Origin: Cloeon dipterum
Lineage: Eukaryota > Arthropoda > Insecta > Ephemeroptera > Baetidae
Assembly (NCBI RefSeq): GCF_949628265.1
Contig: NC_088786.1
Span: forward strand, 5,766,001 to 5,830,000
DNA length: 64,000 bases
Direction: 5' to 3'
Shown here piece after piece: positions 11,578 through 33,571 of the stretch. Position 1 is the first letter of the stretch. The number at the start of each line of letters is the position of its first letter. The notes under the pieces are model-generated. The model made no database searches, had not been told where the DNA came from, and worked only from the letters and a program-made list of their open reading frames with translations. A program made the position numbers and the translations under genes.

Positions 11578-11783
11578 ATTGAGAATTACCCACTCGCGAA
11601 TACTCACCCTAACTAATTCTGCCACGAACAAAGAATTAAGAGTTAGGTCAAATACCCCCTAGACGCCCGAAACCACAACCACCATCCTCCCTGTGAAGGT
11701 GAGAGCGTGTTTAGAGCTAGAATGGAAACCCCATCTCGAGTATGAACCGAGCCCTCCGACGAGCAGCCAGCAGAAGCAGGTAA
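11428..11783. repeat. Fold-back (inverted repeat) element
   Basis: The left arm (about 11428-11575, with GGAGAGCTCGGTTCACGCTC and GGGAGGGTGGTGGTTGTGG) pairs with the right arm (about 11640-11783) read in reverse. The arms carry many differences, so the element is old. Confidence 0.75.
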
Positions 11784-12026
11784 AATTTTTTATTCACATG
11801 CTGTTCTTTTATGAATGTATGAAAACATTTAATTTTGTGCTTGAATTTTAATTTCAAATGTTTAATTATGAAAATATTATCTTTAAACTCTTTTTTTTGA
11901 TAGATTTTTCTCCTATGATCTCTACTTTTACGCTTAACAACAATTATTGATTTGGAAACCAGCAAAGTATACTAATTAGAAAAAAATAATGTGCTTGATA
12001 GTGCCTTTGTCTCGATTATAACTATC

Positions 12027-12420
12027 ATGCCCGCTCGCTTCGATCTCAACTGAGAGCGAGCGTTTCGATCTCACTGTGAGATCCTAAAGCGTCCGGTTGC
12101 CTCTGCTACTCACGTTGAGATTTTCGGCTCTAAAATTGAGGGCGGAAACTAAGTTTCTCCGCGAATAACAGAAGCGAGACTAAACGCTTTTATGAATTTC
12201 ACTGTGAGATCGAAACGCTCGCTCTCAGTCGATACCGAAGCGAGCGAGCATTTGGGTCCTAACACAATGAGTACGAGAAGGCTGAACGCTTTTTGATCTC
12301 ACTGTGAGATTGATGCGAGGATACCAGTGAAATCCAAAAGCGCCAGACCGCCTCTCTGCTACTCACGGTGAGACTCAAAGTTGCGTTCTCAATTTGAGAG
12401 CCGCATTTTGATTCTCACCA
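12027..12420. repeat. Palindrome-rich MITE-like region
   Basis: The arms 12027-12083 and about 12198-12253 are inverted copies; the word TCTCACTGTGAGATC and the word GCGAGCGTTTCGATCTC occur in both orientations. A second diverged module (12295-12420) repeats the same TCTCAC-GTGAGA words. Probably a small DNA transposon plus a partial duplicate. Confidence 0.7.
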
Positions 12421-12914
12421 TAAGAATTTTCCCTCCAAAGTCTGTTTTGCTCTACAATGTATGCGGAAACTGAATTAATATGTATCTGAAACAATTGATG
12501 TACCATGTTGTTGAAACCAAGGAATTAAAATCTTAATTTAGTGTAGCAAATAAATAATACGTTGGTTTAAATTATTTTCCCATTTTTGTACTAGCTAAAA
12601 TTCAATTAAAAATACCTATATATAAGCGCTAATCACAATTAAATATGACAATATATGAAAAAATGGGGAGAAACGACGAAATACCGGTCTTCAATTCAGT
12701 GTTTTTATTACTCAACAGCGATAACAATGACTTCTTGGTTTACGTGTATACCTAAACATCATATTTTCGGCACAATCACACACGCGCTCACTGCACAAGA
12801 TCGTTTTTCATCTAATATTATATACTCATCCACAGTAAACAAACGAACGAAGCGAGTGTCTTTGGAAATAATTATTCACGTCCAAGGGGAATGTGTGTAT
12901 AGAGGTGGTCGCGT

Positions 12915-22231
<9,317 letters not shown>

Positions 22232-22744
22232 TTTTCACCACAACGTTGATCAAGAAAGAAACAAGCCGGACGGCAGCACGCCCCTTTTACATCTTTAGCA
22301 TTGTTGCTAACAGAGCGGAGTTGTATGAAATTATTTTGTAAAAATTGACGAATTTTGAGGAATTATGATAAAAAACATTTTTACAAAAGTTTAAGTTTAA
22401 TTTTTTTAATGTTGTTAATGAGAAATTTTGTGTGAAAATGATTTTGATAAAGAGTTTTAAAAATTCTTTTTCGTTTTAGGTTGGCAGCATTTTATCGTTC
22501 ATGTATGTTTACGTTTAGATTGTGTTTCGTAAGTGAACTCCAAACTTGTTATTTCACTCAAATTTCTTTGACGCAACCAATTAAATTGGAAAACAGGAAG
22601 GACCTTCCACCTTTCACCACATCCTGAAAATCTGGATGTTCATTTCCGGCCTAATTGAAAAACACATCCTTCAAAGGTTTGTTGATCTTCTTTCAGAAAA
22701 GAAAATATTTTTATATTGATAAATTAAAAACAGATCCTAAAATA
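22232..22744. promoter_or_regulatory. Shared region between divergent ATP13A1 and TAF11
   Basis: The two coding starts are head to head, 513 bp apart. No TATA box was seen in an obvious position. A 3' splice-like site (CTTCTTTCAG, near 22696) suggests the TAF11 start lies in its second exon. A bidirectional promoter is an inference from layout. Confidence 0.45.
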
Positions 22745-25475
22745 ATGGACCCTGACATCCTGAGGGACGCCGGCTCCGAGGGTTCCTTCGGAGGTCTCGC
22801 AGACGAGTCTGGAGACGTGTCGGTCATGTCAGCGGAGGAGCAGGATTCGCGGGTGACGGTGGACGACGACTCGAGGAGCAGCAGTTCGATCGGCGGCGAC
22901 CTGATGGAGGAGACGAACGAGCCGTCCCTGCTGCAGGCCCGAGACAGTGACGGCGGCACCGACTCGGGCGACGACGAGCTGCCGCCGTCGCCGCCGCCGC
23001 AGGACCTCTCGACGACGCTCAACAGCAGCGACGAATTCAAGCAGGCCGGTGGTGTTTCGGTGAAGTCGGAGCCGATGCTGGACGAGAATTATGACGATGA
23101 TGAGGACGACAGGGTGATGCTGCCCACGCTGCCCAAGGAGGAGCCACAGGCAGCGTCCCGACTCTCGCCACCACCAGCCAAAATGGCTAAGAAGAGGGAG
23201 AAGACTAAGAAGGAAATCGAAGAGGAGGAGCGAGAGAAAATGCAGTCAGTTTAATTTATTTAAGGGATGATATTGGATATTTATCCCTAATTTTTTTCAG
23301 GGTTCTCGTTTCGAATTTCACAGAAGATCAGCTGGACCGATATGAAATGTTTAGACGAGCTGCATTCCCAAAAGCCGCCATTAAAAGGGTAATTTAAGTT
23401 TAAAAAACTCAAATCTATATTAAAGCCAGTGTCTCATTGACTTTTGATTGTGGACAAATGTATTTTGCTGATTTTTAACCTTCATTCTTAATTTTTTACA
23501 GATTATGCAGACAATCACAGGCTGCTCTGTCTCCCAAAACGTTGTAATTGCAATGGCTGGCATAGCTAAAGTGTTTGTTGGGGAAATTGTCGAAGAAGGT
23601 GAGAAGAAATGTTTTTTTTATCATTTTAACCTCAAAAAACGAATTATTTTTAGTTAAAAGTAACTTCAAACCGTTTAAATTCAGAATAATATTTCATTTT
23701 TAGCTGTAAATTTGCACATCTTTTCCAAACAACATTTTCCTCTGCGTAGAAAAGTATTTCCAAAATATTTTGATGAATTTAAGAGGGACTCCACAAAGCC
23801 ACAACATTGCTCTTTTGAGACGCAGTCGGGAAATCTAAACTCTTAGCTGTCTTTAACCCCAATTTTACTACAAAATAATTAGCTTAAATTTTTATTTTCC
23901 TATTTCAAAGGATCACTCAGTACACAAATCAGTCATTAATTAAAGAGCGTAAGCTACGCTGAAATGAAGTCCAGAATTAGCGAAAAACATAGGAAGCGAC
24001 ACCAAGAACGCCGAATTTAATTCAACTCAAAAAGACCCCCCATTGTGAGCTTGAAAAGTTGAAAATGTAAAATTTTAATATTTCCGATTGTAAATCTGCA
24101 CAAAAATGTTTTTTTTTAAAAAATCATGATTTTCCAAGATAAAAAGCCTCATTTTTTTTAACTTTGACCTCGATTTTCTCAATAAAGGGGAACAAAAATA
24201 ACAACATTTTTTATATTAATGTTGTTACCAGGTATTTTGGCTATTTTGGGATTTCATTTTAATTTAATGATCTAGGGTTTGGCAGATTTTTGTGACCTTG
24301 GCCTTTGACGTACGATGTTGGTCACCAGAGGTTATCCTTTTGGTGACATTTTTGACACATGAAAAAATAAATTTTTCAAAAAATTCGAAACTCCATTTAA
24401 GTTTGGCAATTTTGGTATTTTACTGGCCCATTGACTACTAGAGCGACCCTCCAGCAAATTTCGACAATTTATGATGGTGTCTCGGCAATGTTAATGTAAA
24501 ACAAGTGGCTTGCGCCTTGTGTGACCCTTCAGGCAGCTGTCCGTTGAGGCGGCGAAATTGACCGTGTGATAAGCGACAGCGCCGGCAAAACCGCAACTAT
24601 CGCAACAAAACAGTCCGGGGCCCGTTCTCAGGTCGCGTGATCTAAGCAAGGTTGGTGACAGGAAAGGGTGATAAATCGCCGTCGAGTATCGCCAAATATG
24701 CTCCAAATTACTGAAGAAAAGAATTAAAACCCTGTCTGTGAGTGGGAGCGGATCTCGGGTCGCAGGGTACCCTGAAAAAGATCGTTAAGGTATTGTAGGT
24801 CAAAGCTTTGTCCGAGACGTGTCCGATGAGGGGTCGTGGTCAACGATCCGACAAGCGTCCGAATTTTAATAAAAACAAAACCATTTTCGCTTGAGAACAT
24901 TACGCGCCCCGCGGATAGAAAAAGCCGAACAATATTGATTTTAATTTTTCTATGGGCGCGAAAAATCTGAAAATCAGTTTCCAGACTGGCGGTGGTCCAG
25001 TTCGTGCGATGGAGTTGGTAAGACACTATTCAAGTTTCCTCCGTTTGGAAAAAATGGTGAATCGAAAATTTGAAAAAAAAATCGACCCCTCATTGTAATA
25101 TATGAGTAAAGAACTAAATTATTAACGAGCTTTTTAAAACTTTCGCAAGGGAAATTCATTTAACTGTCTCAAACGTCCTAAAAGCACCAAAACTTTAAAA
25201 AAATCCAGCTCTGAACATTTAAAATATAAAAATGAAAAATCGTGATAACAATCGTTGCTAAGAAATTATTTTTAAAAATTATTAATAACGCTTTTCTCGT
25301 CTAATATATTTGAAAATTGAAATATATTGTGTTCTGATTGCCAGCTCTGGACGTGGAAGAGACGATGGGCGACTCAGGCCCCCTTCAACCAAAGCACTTG
25401 CGAGAGGCGGTGCGGCGTCTTCGCTACAAAACCTCGATTCCCAACACCAAGGTAAAGAAAATCGCCAACCTGTGA
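22745..25475 (+). CDS. Taf11: TAF11, TFIID subunit with histone fold
   Basis: Four coding exons: 22745-23244, 23301-23388, 23502-23598 and 25345-25475, giving 271 residues with matching phases. TAF11 pairs with TAF13 through a histone fold inside the general transcription factor TFIID. The conserved block starts with [13 protein letters not shown] and continues [55 protein letters not shown] and [15 protein letters not shown], the TAF11 histone fold and C-terminus. The first 160 residues are acidic and Ser-rich, as in other insects but longer. I chose the ATG at 22745 because the frame upstream has no ATG and an acceptor lies at about 22696. Intron 3 (1.7 kb) holds a dispersed repeat near 24735-24850. 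Confidence 0.95.
24735..24850. repeat. Dispersed repeat, inverted relative to 29935-30030
   Basis: Shares TACCCTGAAAAAG, a GATCTC-GGGT stretch and the T-TTAAGGTA run with the reverse complement of 29935-30030. Diverged, borders unclear. Confidence 0.5.
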
Positions 25476-26452
25476 TTACGAGTGAATGTCGTCTTTCGAG
25501 TTGCGCAACAAAGAAGCCCTAGACTATCAGACAGTGTGCTGTGTTGTGCAGACAAACAAGTTCTTTTATGTAAAGCGCTGATCCAGTTTGCAAAGTAAGC
25601 AGTGGACTAATTTTGTGCTTGAAAAGCAGGCCGTGTGAATGTGAAATGAAACGAGTCTGTTGTACATCAAAGATAAATTATTTTTTATTTCCTATAAACA
25701 ATAAACATTTCTCGTAGCATTGTGCTTCGATACTGTTGAGGTTAAAAATTATTTATTATTAAAATACTTTCACGGAGAAAGTAGAGTATTTTTGGGGATT
25801 TTTAGGCTGTGCTCTCTTGCCGTTAAAATAATTCATTTGACAGTCTGAAAACCAAAAGTTTCAAAGTCAATCGACTATTTCTACTGAACCAATTCTGGAT
25901 TGGTCACTGGAATAGTTATATTAACGTCGCGGAAATATGGCCGACTCGCCCCGCAAATTTTTTTAACACTCAGTATTGCAGAGACGAGTCAGTGAAGTTA
26001 GCTCAGTGTCCTTGAAGTTTGCTATCGGGTAGTGCCAGGGACAATCGCAAAGCTGATACGAGGGATAAAAAAGTGGGCTGGGCGCACGATCGGCCAAATT
26101 TCCATGCCACAAACTTATTTAGCTTATTCCCAGTTATTTTGAAAAGGGGGCGTGTCAAGGAGGTGTAACTAGCTTATTTTCAAACCACTTGAATGACGTC
26201 AGAAGATGTTTTTTCCGCGATTTGTTGAGCCGATTTTGGTTTCCAGCTCGCAAACAGTAACATTTTAACGCCAGGAAAGCACTAAACCTGAAATCGCATT
26301 TAAAAAACCTGATATTTGCAATTGAACGGTGACGCCATCTGTTGGGAGCTCCAAAAACTAAAGCGTTTTTTCTAGATTGGCGAACACGGCGAGGCGAGGC
26401 CTCGAAACAATCAAGATTTCTTTAACATTAAGAGACGAATGTCCTGCTTTTA
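25476..26452. other. Intergenic space between convergent TAF11 and the next gene
   Basis: Contains AATAAA-type signals near 25700 that fit the TAF11 3' end. No gene seen. Confidence 0.5.
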
Positions 26453-29381
26453 TCACTCGAAGAGCATAGTGGAGGTGTTTTTCTCCTGTCCAGGTGACAG
26501 CCGTCCGCCAATCTGCTCGATGGTGGTGTCTGGTGAAACTCCCCTGGCGTAGTGCTTCATCACATTGGGCATTTTGGGCTCGGACCCCCTGGTTGGCTCC
26601 TCGGCCATCTGGTTCGTGGCGTATTTGCGCATTGAGCGCTGCACGTTGCCCAGCAGGTGTCTGGCGCCCGTCGTGAACTTGCCGCTGGACGAGCGTCTGA
26701 CTCCCTTGCTGGCCTCCAACTCGGCAGCTTCAGCCTCTGTGGCTGCCTCGTCCGGCTCCTCGGCGTCACACGCTGGCGCCTCGTCTGGAGACTGCGGCAG
26801 TTCCGGGTCCTCGTAGAAGCCGCACGCGCTCGCCGGCCGCACCACCTGATCACAAATAATTCATGTTTTTATAACTTTAGCGGATACACTAATTAATTTT
26901 ACAAATAACAACACAATTCGTTAACCGGTATTATACTAGGATTAAAAGAAAGTTTAAAAAAATCAACCATTTTGATGTCACAAAAAAAATGAAAATAAAT
27001 TTTGACATGTGCAAGGGAAAATTTCTCTTGTTTCAATAAAACCCGTAGATGACAAATTGACAACTGATTACCAACAAAATTATAAATTATTACGCCAAAA
27101 CGAATTTAAAAAAATGCAAATTTTTACGGTCACATTTTAAAAATAAACTCAAAAATAACTTTAATTTCTTGCAAATATTGAATTCGCTGGCCGTCTAATA
27201 GGTATAATTTGGGCTTTTCAAGCTCGATCGAATGAAAAAAATGTCAAACAACAGCTTAAAACTGTCTAAATTGCATGAAGAACATGAAAAGTGTATTTTT
27301 TTTCTTCTCGCACCAAATATTTTTCTCATGGTTTTTTTTTTTTGGAACTTTCAGTTCGAAAATGTTTTTTTTTACCTTTTTTCACATATATGTTCTTGCA
27401 TTTGGTACGATTGATCTCTTTAAAAATGAAGAATATCTTGATATTTCATTGTCAGTAAAATTTGGCGTGCCAATTTGGCTAAAAACCGTCATAACCGGCT
27501 TTTATCCATTTAATTTGTACTGAATCTAAAAATAGTTGACTTTTTCCCGGAAAAAACGTCTAAAAAAAACAACCACCCCTTTTCACCTAATTTCCCCTGA
27601 ATATTTAAATGATTGAGAATCAAGATCTCTGTTGGATTTGATTTAAAATCAATTTATACACAAAAAATGTCCAAAATTCGCACATTTTTTAGCTCAAAAT
27701 TCCAGGAAGATAAAATCATTAAAATCGTGTGTTTGCTCACCTCGAATGCGGAGGGGTGCATGTCGTCGAAGAGCCTGTTGGTGGGGCGGAGGGGGCAGCT
27801 TTTCCGTCTGGAGGCGAGGTTGGTGCCGCGGGGGCAGCCTGAGGCGGCCCCTGTGGGGCAGAGGAGCTCGCTGTTGGCCTCGTCCATGGTCTGGCGCGCC
27901 CGGGAGATGCGGTAGCTGACCAGCTTGACGTAGGGGATGGCGCACGCCCGCAACTGCTGCTGCAGCCACTGGTCGCGCGCACTCGCGCCCACGCTCGCCC
28001 CGACGCTGCTCTCGCACGCCGCCTCGAACGCTGCAGTCCAACGCTTGCTGCCGCACCTGCCAGCAAAGCGTTTGCCCGCGTTTTAGCTTCGCGGAGAGAG
28101 AAAGAGACAGAGAATGGACACAATGAATAAACATCCACGATTAGTTTTTTTCTGGCTTCATACTTTTAAGTAGATATATTAAAAACATTTTTACGCCTCT
28201 TAACTATTCAATTAATTAGTTTAGTTAATTTTTTCACTTTCATCATTAGGTGGTTTCTGAGAAGAATTAAGTAAGGTCATTTTAGACTTTTTAAGTATGT
28301 AAGCATTTACACAGTAATCTTCATTTTGTTCCAATTTAATTGGAGTACTTGTCCCAATACGCAAGCTTTAGAAATATATAATGAAAAAATATTAGCGACC
28401 TTAAATTGTATTGAATAAAACATAAGTATAATTTTCCTTCTCTCTTTAGGTCTGGAATTAATACTTTTCCAAATCATATGCCTTTTAAATTCTGCATGTT
28501 GCATTTTACCATTGAAATGAACAAGAAGTGAAATTTTTAAATGTGAAAATGCATGAAAAATAAAAACGTGCCATATAAATGACATTTTTGCTGTTGCAAT
28601 TTCACCAAAATAATGAAATTTGTCCTGAATAAGTTTATAAAATTTTATACCAAAACGAGGACAGTTTTGCCTGTTTATTAAGTCCATATATATTAAGTCT
28701 AAAAGTCGCACGTGAAACCCTGTTTTGACGGAAACGGGAAAACCCAATTAAAAATATTTCTTCGACTGAAATGAAACCGTGAGGAAATTTCTTAACGTGG
28801 AGCAAAAACAATGTACTTTAAATAGGACGATTTCGGGAATGGGTCGTCGCAAGGCTTAAAATTCAATGATTCGAGCTCATTTAATGGTCACGCAACGATT
28901 TGAAGCTCAGAAAAAAATAATTTCACAGTCGAAAAGGCTTTAAATTATAGGGTTGAAATTTTACTGAGATTGTTAAAAAAACACGGACCATGCAATTTTT
29001 AAGCTCTTTCAGTCTCATTTAAAATCAGGTTGTAATTTTCTTATTAAATTACTCTATATAGCATGGTTTCTTAAATAAAATTAAAGAGGAATCCGCACTG
29101 AGTCAATTTGTAATAAAAGTGGGTGTAAGTTAGCATGCTTTTCAAATGGCAAGGAACTGTCTCCATATTTGAAATCCTATTTTTATTCAAAACAACAGAG
29201 TTTCCCTAAAGGACATTTTAAATACATTCTAAATACCTGATATAAATCAACTTAAAAAATATTCCACAATAGTAAAAGTCTTCAAATATTTAGTTTAAAA
29301 TTCAGAAAATTCTATAAATTTCACCAAGAAACATTTCAAGCAAATTCAGGAGTGTTACCTTTGGCTGAGGGTAGCCAGCAT
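26453..29381 (-). CDS. Unrecognised 243-residue protein with acidic middle
   Basis: Three exons fit in phase: 29359-29381 (ATG in a GCCGCCATG context), 27741-28056 and 26453-26845. I do not recognise the family. The second exon encodes a Trp/Cys-containing segment (CGSKRWTAAFEAACESS, then RDQWLQQQLRACAIPYVKLV) that looks structured. The last exon starts VVRPASACGFYEDPELPQ, passes a Glu/Ala-rich stretch and ends in a basic then Ser/Thr-rich tail closing TSTMLFE. Codon usage is GC-rich like the neighbouring real genes. No signal peptide or membrane helix in the predicted product. The exon 1 to 2 join rests on one donor/acceptor pair 1.3 kb apart, so the start is less certain than exons 2 and 3. 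Confidence 0.6.
29070..29240. repeat. Fragment of the 16758-17250 / 59100-59550 repeat family
   Basis: Shares GCTTTTCAAATGGCAA with the 59-kb copy, plus a diverged stretch of ACTGTCTCC...TTTGAAATCC and AGAGTTTCCC. Old partial copy. Confidence 0.6.
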
Positions 29382-32244
29382 GGCGGCTAACAGAAAAGAT
29401 AAGGGGCCAGCAGCATGAGTGCGCTGACGACGAGGATGAACCAAAGCGCGAGGAGCACGGCGTTGGCCAGTAACAAGTCGGCGGCACCCTCGAAATCCAC
29501 CCTCGAGCTACGAAATGAGCAGCTGCGGTCGGTGCTCTCGACCCTTATAGTGCGCTTGCAAGGCTTCCTAATTGCGTTACGCGACGGCCAGCCGCAGCCA
29601 GTCCGTCGACTGACACAGTAGACGCACACAACAAAGAGGTGAAAATGCCGACGCGCCCCCTCGAAGCCCCGCGTTGATTAATCAAGTTACGCGTGTGTTC
29701 CGTACTTTCCCTTTGAGCTCTACCTTCTCATTCTCACCTCAGAGTCAACTTGGGGGTTGCCAGGATTGGTCTGAAAAGATCTTTTAATAAAATAAAGTCA
29801 AAAGAAAAATCAAATTTAAAAAAATTTCTGCCTGCCGGCTCAACAAGTGCACAAACGAAAATGGTTTAAATTTTTTTTAAATTCGACGGGTTGATGGATT
29901 TTAAGTTACGAACTCTCAAACGAATCGTCACCATGAGCCCTACAACCACCTACCTTAAAGACCTTTTTCAGGGTACTCCACCCTGAGATCGGTCCCGGGG
30001 AAACTTTTCGCGATTTTTTCCACGCCACCACCCCTTTTGCCACTTCGGCCAACTTTGAATAGGCAAAAATTGGCCGGCAACATACGTCATCAGCGAATCA
30101 CTGTTTTTTTTTTAATAAAATAAAGTAACCAGAGCAATTGATTTAAAAATAAAGAAAAATATACTGAATTTTAATTGCACGCATGGAAGGAAATGATTAA
30201 ATTATCAAGTTGTTTCATGTCTGTTAATAACTTCTGGTTTATTTAAAGTAAAATTCGAAGATATTTGAACCAAAATGAGTTTCTCTAGAGTTTGCGAAAG
30301 CAGTATCTCATCTCCACGAGGTCCTATTTTAAAAATAAAGTGTGATTTGGATTCCTCTCGTCAAGCCCAATAGAATGACACCAAATTTAAGGTCATTGGT
30401 CGAGGTCAAAGGTAATTTTCTGATTTTTTGTTGCTTTTCGCAACGTTTAAACGATGCAATTTTTTAAAATATACAAAGTTCTTATAAGCTTGTTCAGCAC
30501 GAGATAAACTTACTTTCATCGTTGCTAATTCAAAATTTAAAATAGTTCATATTCATTCTGTCTCCTAAAATTCTTTAGGGGAATATTTCACATCCCCTGC
30601 CCGAGAAGGCAGTATAGTTCCTCGAGACAAATTTAATATTATGTGCTGGTTATTTTGGGTATTTTCGCTCCACCAATCCAATTACTGCCCTCTACTTTTA
30701 GAACACAGCCTGCCTAATAAATGCATGAATTCCCGCTTGACATATGGTAATCAGGAGGGTCAACCCCATTTCTATTGGGTAAACAACGTGCAAATCAAAA
30801 CACATACACCTTCTATATATTTCCGATTTTATTTTTTCGTCTTAAAAGGTCGAAAACACGATTTCTGTTGGAAAATCTTTATTTCAACCAATTATGTTAC
30901 CATTAAGCAGGTTTCAACTTGTTTTTTCCGGGCTGAGAAAACGGTTTAGATGATTTCAAGAGTGGTTAAAAAATATAAAAATTACAAAATTCATGCAGAT
31001 TTTGGTGTTCAGTCCAAACTTTACAGAAAAAAATACCGTTCTTTTATAGAGTTTTGATAAGCTTCCTTCAGAAAAAAACAAGATTTCCAGGAAATTTAAT
31101 CAAGATAAAAGAATTATTTCTGTCATTCCGTGTCGTAGAAGATAAACATGAATCTGAGCGAGAATGTATAACAACTTGTTTAATAAGAGGTCACACCATA
31201 GAATAAGAACGCCAAGCTTAGAATAAACCTCTATTTCCCTCTGTTTAATACTCGGAATGAACAATAACAATAAACGAGGCTGCAGCAGTAACAGCAGCAG
31301 CGAGAAACCCTAGTTTTCCGTGCAGCTCACAGCTTGGCCAAGGTTAAATCATTGATAATTATTATTTTATAGCCTGTCGCCCAGTGCAGCCCAAGAGAAT
31401 CTAATTTTCGCGTGCAACGAAGTCAGTCAGTCGGATGTCGGATGCACGCGGACCGTGCATGTGAATGCCGACGCAGTGGCAAGACGACACAAAAGTACAC
31501 ACACGTAACTTAAGCCTTGAACGCACGTAATAAAAAATAAAAAGAAGCAGCAGCGACTGGCAAACAAAAGTGAAATGCTTCGATGGCGCAGTGCGACGGA
31601 ACAATAAAATTATAAGCTCTATACAGCTCAACAAGAGACATTTATTAGGCGCCATAATTAGTGTTGGTAAAATTTAGGTATTCTTTTTATTTGAATTAAA
31701 TCATTTTTGACTGCGAGGAAGAAGTTTCAAGGGTCGGAGGACAATATTAGAGTGAGGTCAGGCTAACTCAATGAAATTTACGCCAGAAAATATTTGTTAA
31801 TGTGATTTAAAACAAAATCGTGAATCTTAAGAAGTGCAGTTTTTATGGAGTCTTAATCATTTATTATAAAATATATTGAAACATATTTGATATTTTTAAT
31901 TCAATAACTGACAAAAATGTAACAGCATTTACGCTGAGATGTACTCTGCATGAATTGAAATTTGAAGAAATTCAATTTAATCACACGCCGACAGTAATTC
32001 TGGGAAAGCAGAGGCGTAGGTGTCGACTGACGAGCAATGGCAAATCCAACGCGAGACGAGATGAAAAATAATTTTCCTCCCGCACGCATTAAATATTCAC
32101 ATCGCCGATATAAGCCAATTACTTTGTGATAAATTTTCATCTTGGCACTCGCCCTACAAAGGGAGAATTTTAATTTTCGGAATCCCGAGGGAACATTCCG
32201 CGTTTGCCTTTCAGCAGTGACGTCGTGCCCGCTTGGCTGGAGGG
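29382..32244. other. Intergenic region upstream of sulfakinin
   Basis: Holds the upstream part of the minus-strand gene (to about 29700), a dispersed repeat at 29935-30030, and otherwise AT-rich sequence. No gene seen; open frames here lack recognisable domains. Confidence 0.4.
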
Positions 32245-32280
32245 TATAAATGGGCCGCACACCCTGCCACCCCCGATCAA
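32217..32280 (+). promoter_or_regulatory. Sulfakinin core promoter: TATA box with upstream CRE-like site
   Basis: TATAAAT at 32245-32251, with a pyrimidine/TCA start region about 30 bp downstream. A CRE-like TGACGTCG lies at about 32219. Exon 1 is non-coding and ends at a strong donor (CTCT|GTAAGT, 32325/32326). Confidence 0.7.
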
Positions 32281-32418
32281 ACCACCTGCTGCAGTCTGAG
32301 ACCGTCACATCTTCGGCAGTTCTCTGTAAGTTTATAAAGGACTTAGCAACTTTTTTACTTTAACTGTTATGAAATGTCTCATTTTATTTTATAATGAAAA
32401 GCAGGCAGATTTTGGAAA

Positions 32419-33377
32419 ATGCGAAGCTGCGTTTTGTGGCTCGCGTTGCTGTGCGCCGTGGTTTTGCTCGCCCTGCAGAGGGGCGCCGGTGCAAAGGCAA
32501 CTCCCGTGGCGGCCAAGGCGGCCGTCGACAGCGTCCCACGGCTTACCAGACTGGCCAGACAAAATTCGCAATCTTCTTCCGGTCCAGGGGAAATCCTCAT
32601 AGGAGCTAGAATTCCGAGAAGGGTAAATTATTTCATCTACTCTGTTTTTCAACCAAAATATGATTAAAAATCAACATAGTAAAATTTGGCTTACTTGGAA
32701 AGAGCCTAACAGCTGAAAGAAAGTATATTTAAATAACCCTTTCCAAATTTATTTTTAGTTGATAAATATAATCACAGCCAAAAATTTCTAAAAATGATAA
32801 TTTCATCTCCTTTTTAATTCATTTTTAAGTAAGATAGTCATTTTTTACTCAACGTTATCATTTTTATATAGCTTTGGTTTTTAAAATCAGAAATAACTAA
32901 AACCTGTTGCTGATAATTTAAAAAAAACTGTTTTTCCTAAAAATTAACCGTTTCTCTTCTTTTGACGTTTCATGCATGAAAAATTGAAATTACAATTTTT
33001 TAAATAGCACATTTTTTACCGTTCAAGCTGTTCGAGAAAAATCAATTCTGATTAAAATAAAAAATTAACTTCTACACATATTTAAAAATGTCCTGGGTTT
33101 TTAATTATTTTATTAATAAAAAATTGAATTTATTTATATTTTACGCATCTTTAAAATCACTTAATTTTCACTTATTTTGTCTGACAATGAGAAGCAGCGT
33201 CCAGTGGAGGGTTGGATGCTGCTGGACCAGCTGGACGCGTTGGTGGACGAGCAGGAGAAGCGCGAGTTTGACGACTATGGTCACATGCGCTTCGGCAAAC
33301 GCACGCAGCAGGCGGCCGGCGGCTTCGACGACTACGGGCACATGAGGTTCGGCCGCTCCGGCGCAGCGGCCGACTGA
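32419..33377 (+). CDS. Sk: Sulfakinin neuropeptide precursor
   Basis: Coding exons 32419-32622 and 33198-33377 give a 127-residue prepropeptide, with a non-coding first exon upstream. Sulfakinins are the arthropod relatives of cholecystokinin/gastrin and signal satiety. The protein starts with a signal peptide ([18 protein letters not shown]), then a spacer. It carries two copies of [10 protein letters not shown] near the C-terminus, the first after dibasic KR and before KR, the second before a single R. Each Gly would give an amide and each Tyr follows Asp-Asp, the usual sulfation context. The predicted peptides are [10 protein letters not shown]-amide and a longer TQQAAGG-extended form. The exon 2 acceptor is AAGCAG (33192-33197), so a one-Gln variant is possible. 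Confidence 0.95.
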
Positions 33378-33457
33378 TATGCCATCCCCGCAACCCCCGG
33401 TCCCGCGGCCCTCCCCCTGTCAGCCGCCACAAATGTGTAGTTGAGTGAAAAAAAATT

Positions 33458-33571
33458 AATAAAATTATAACACGAGATATACAAAAATATTATCGATTTG
33501 TAATGTTTGAAAACGAAAAATGATGGCTCAAATATAGATGAAAATGTCTATGTGAAGGTGAAACGAATAAA
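33458..33571 (+). terminator. Poly(A) signals of the sulfakinin gene
   Basis: AATAAA at 33458-33463 and again at 33566-33571, 80 and 190 bp after the stop. Confidence 0.6.

Noticed and set aside
29387-29629. 80-codon open frame with a membrane-like helix, ending 5 bases before the ATG of the minus-strand gene (possible two-cistron message)
   Set aside because: The frame has no ATG at its start or upstream before a stop; it begins with GTG, so translation is not supported.
31401-32308. Minus-strand open frames before sulfakinin
   Set aside because: No domain, and the second overlaps the sulfakinin promoter and first exon.
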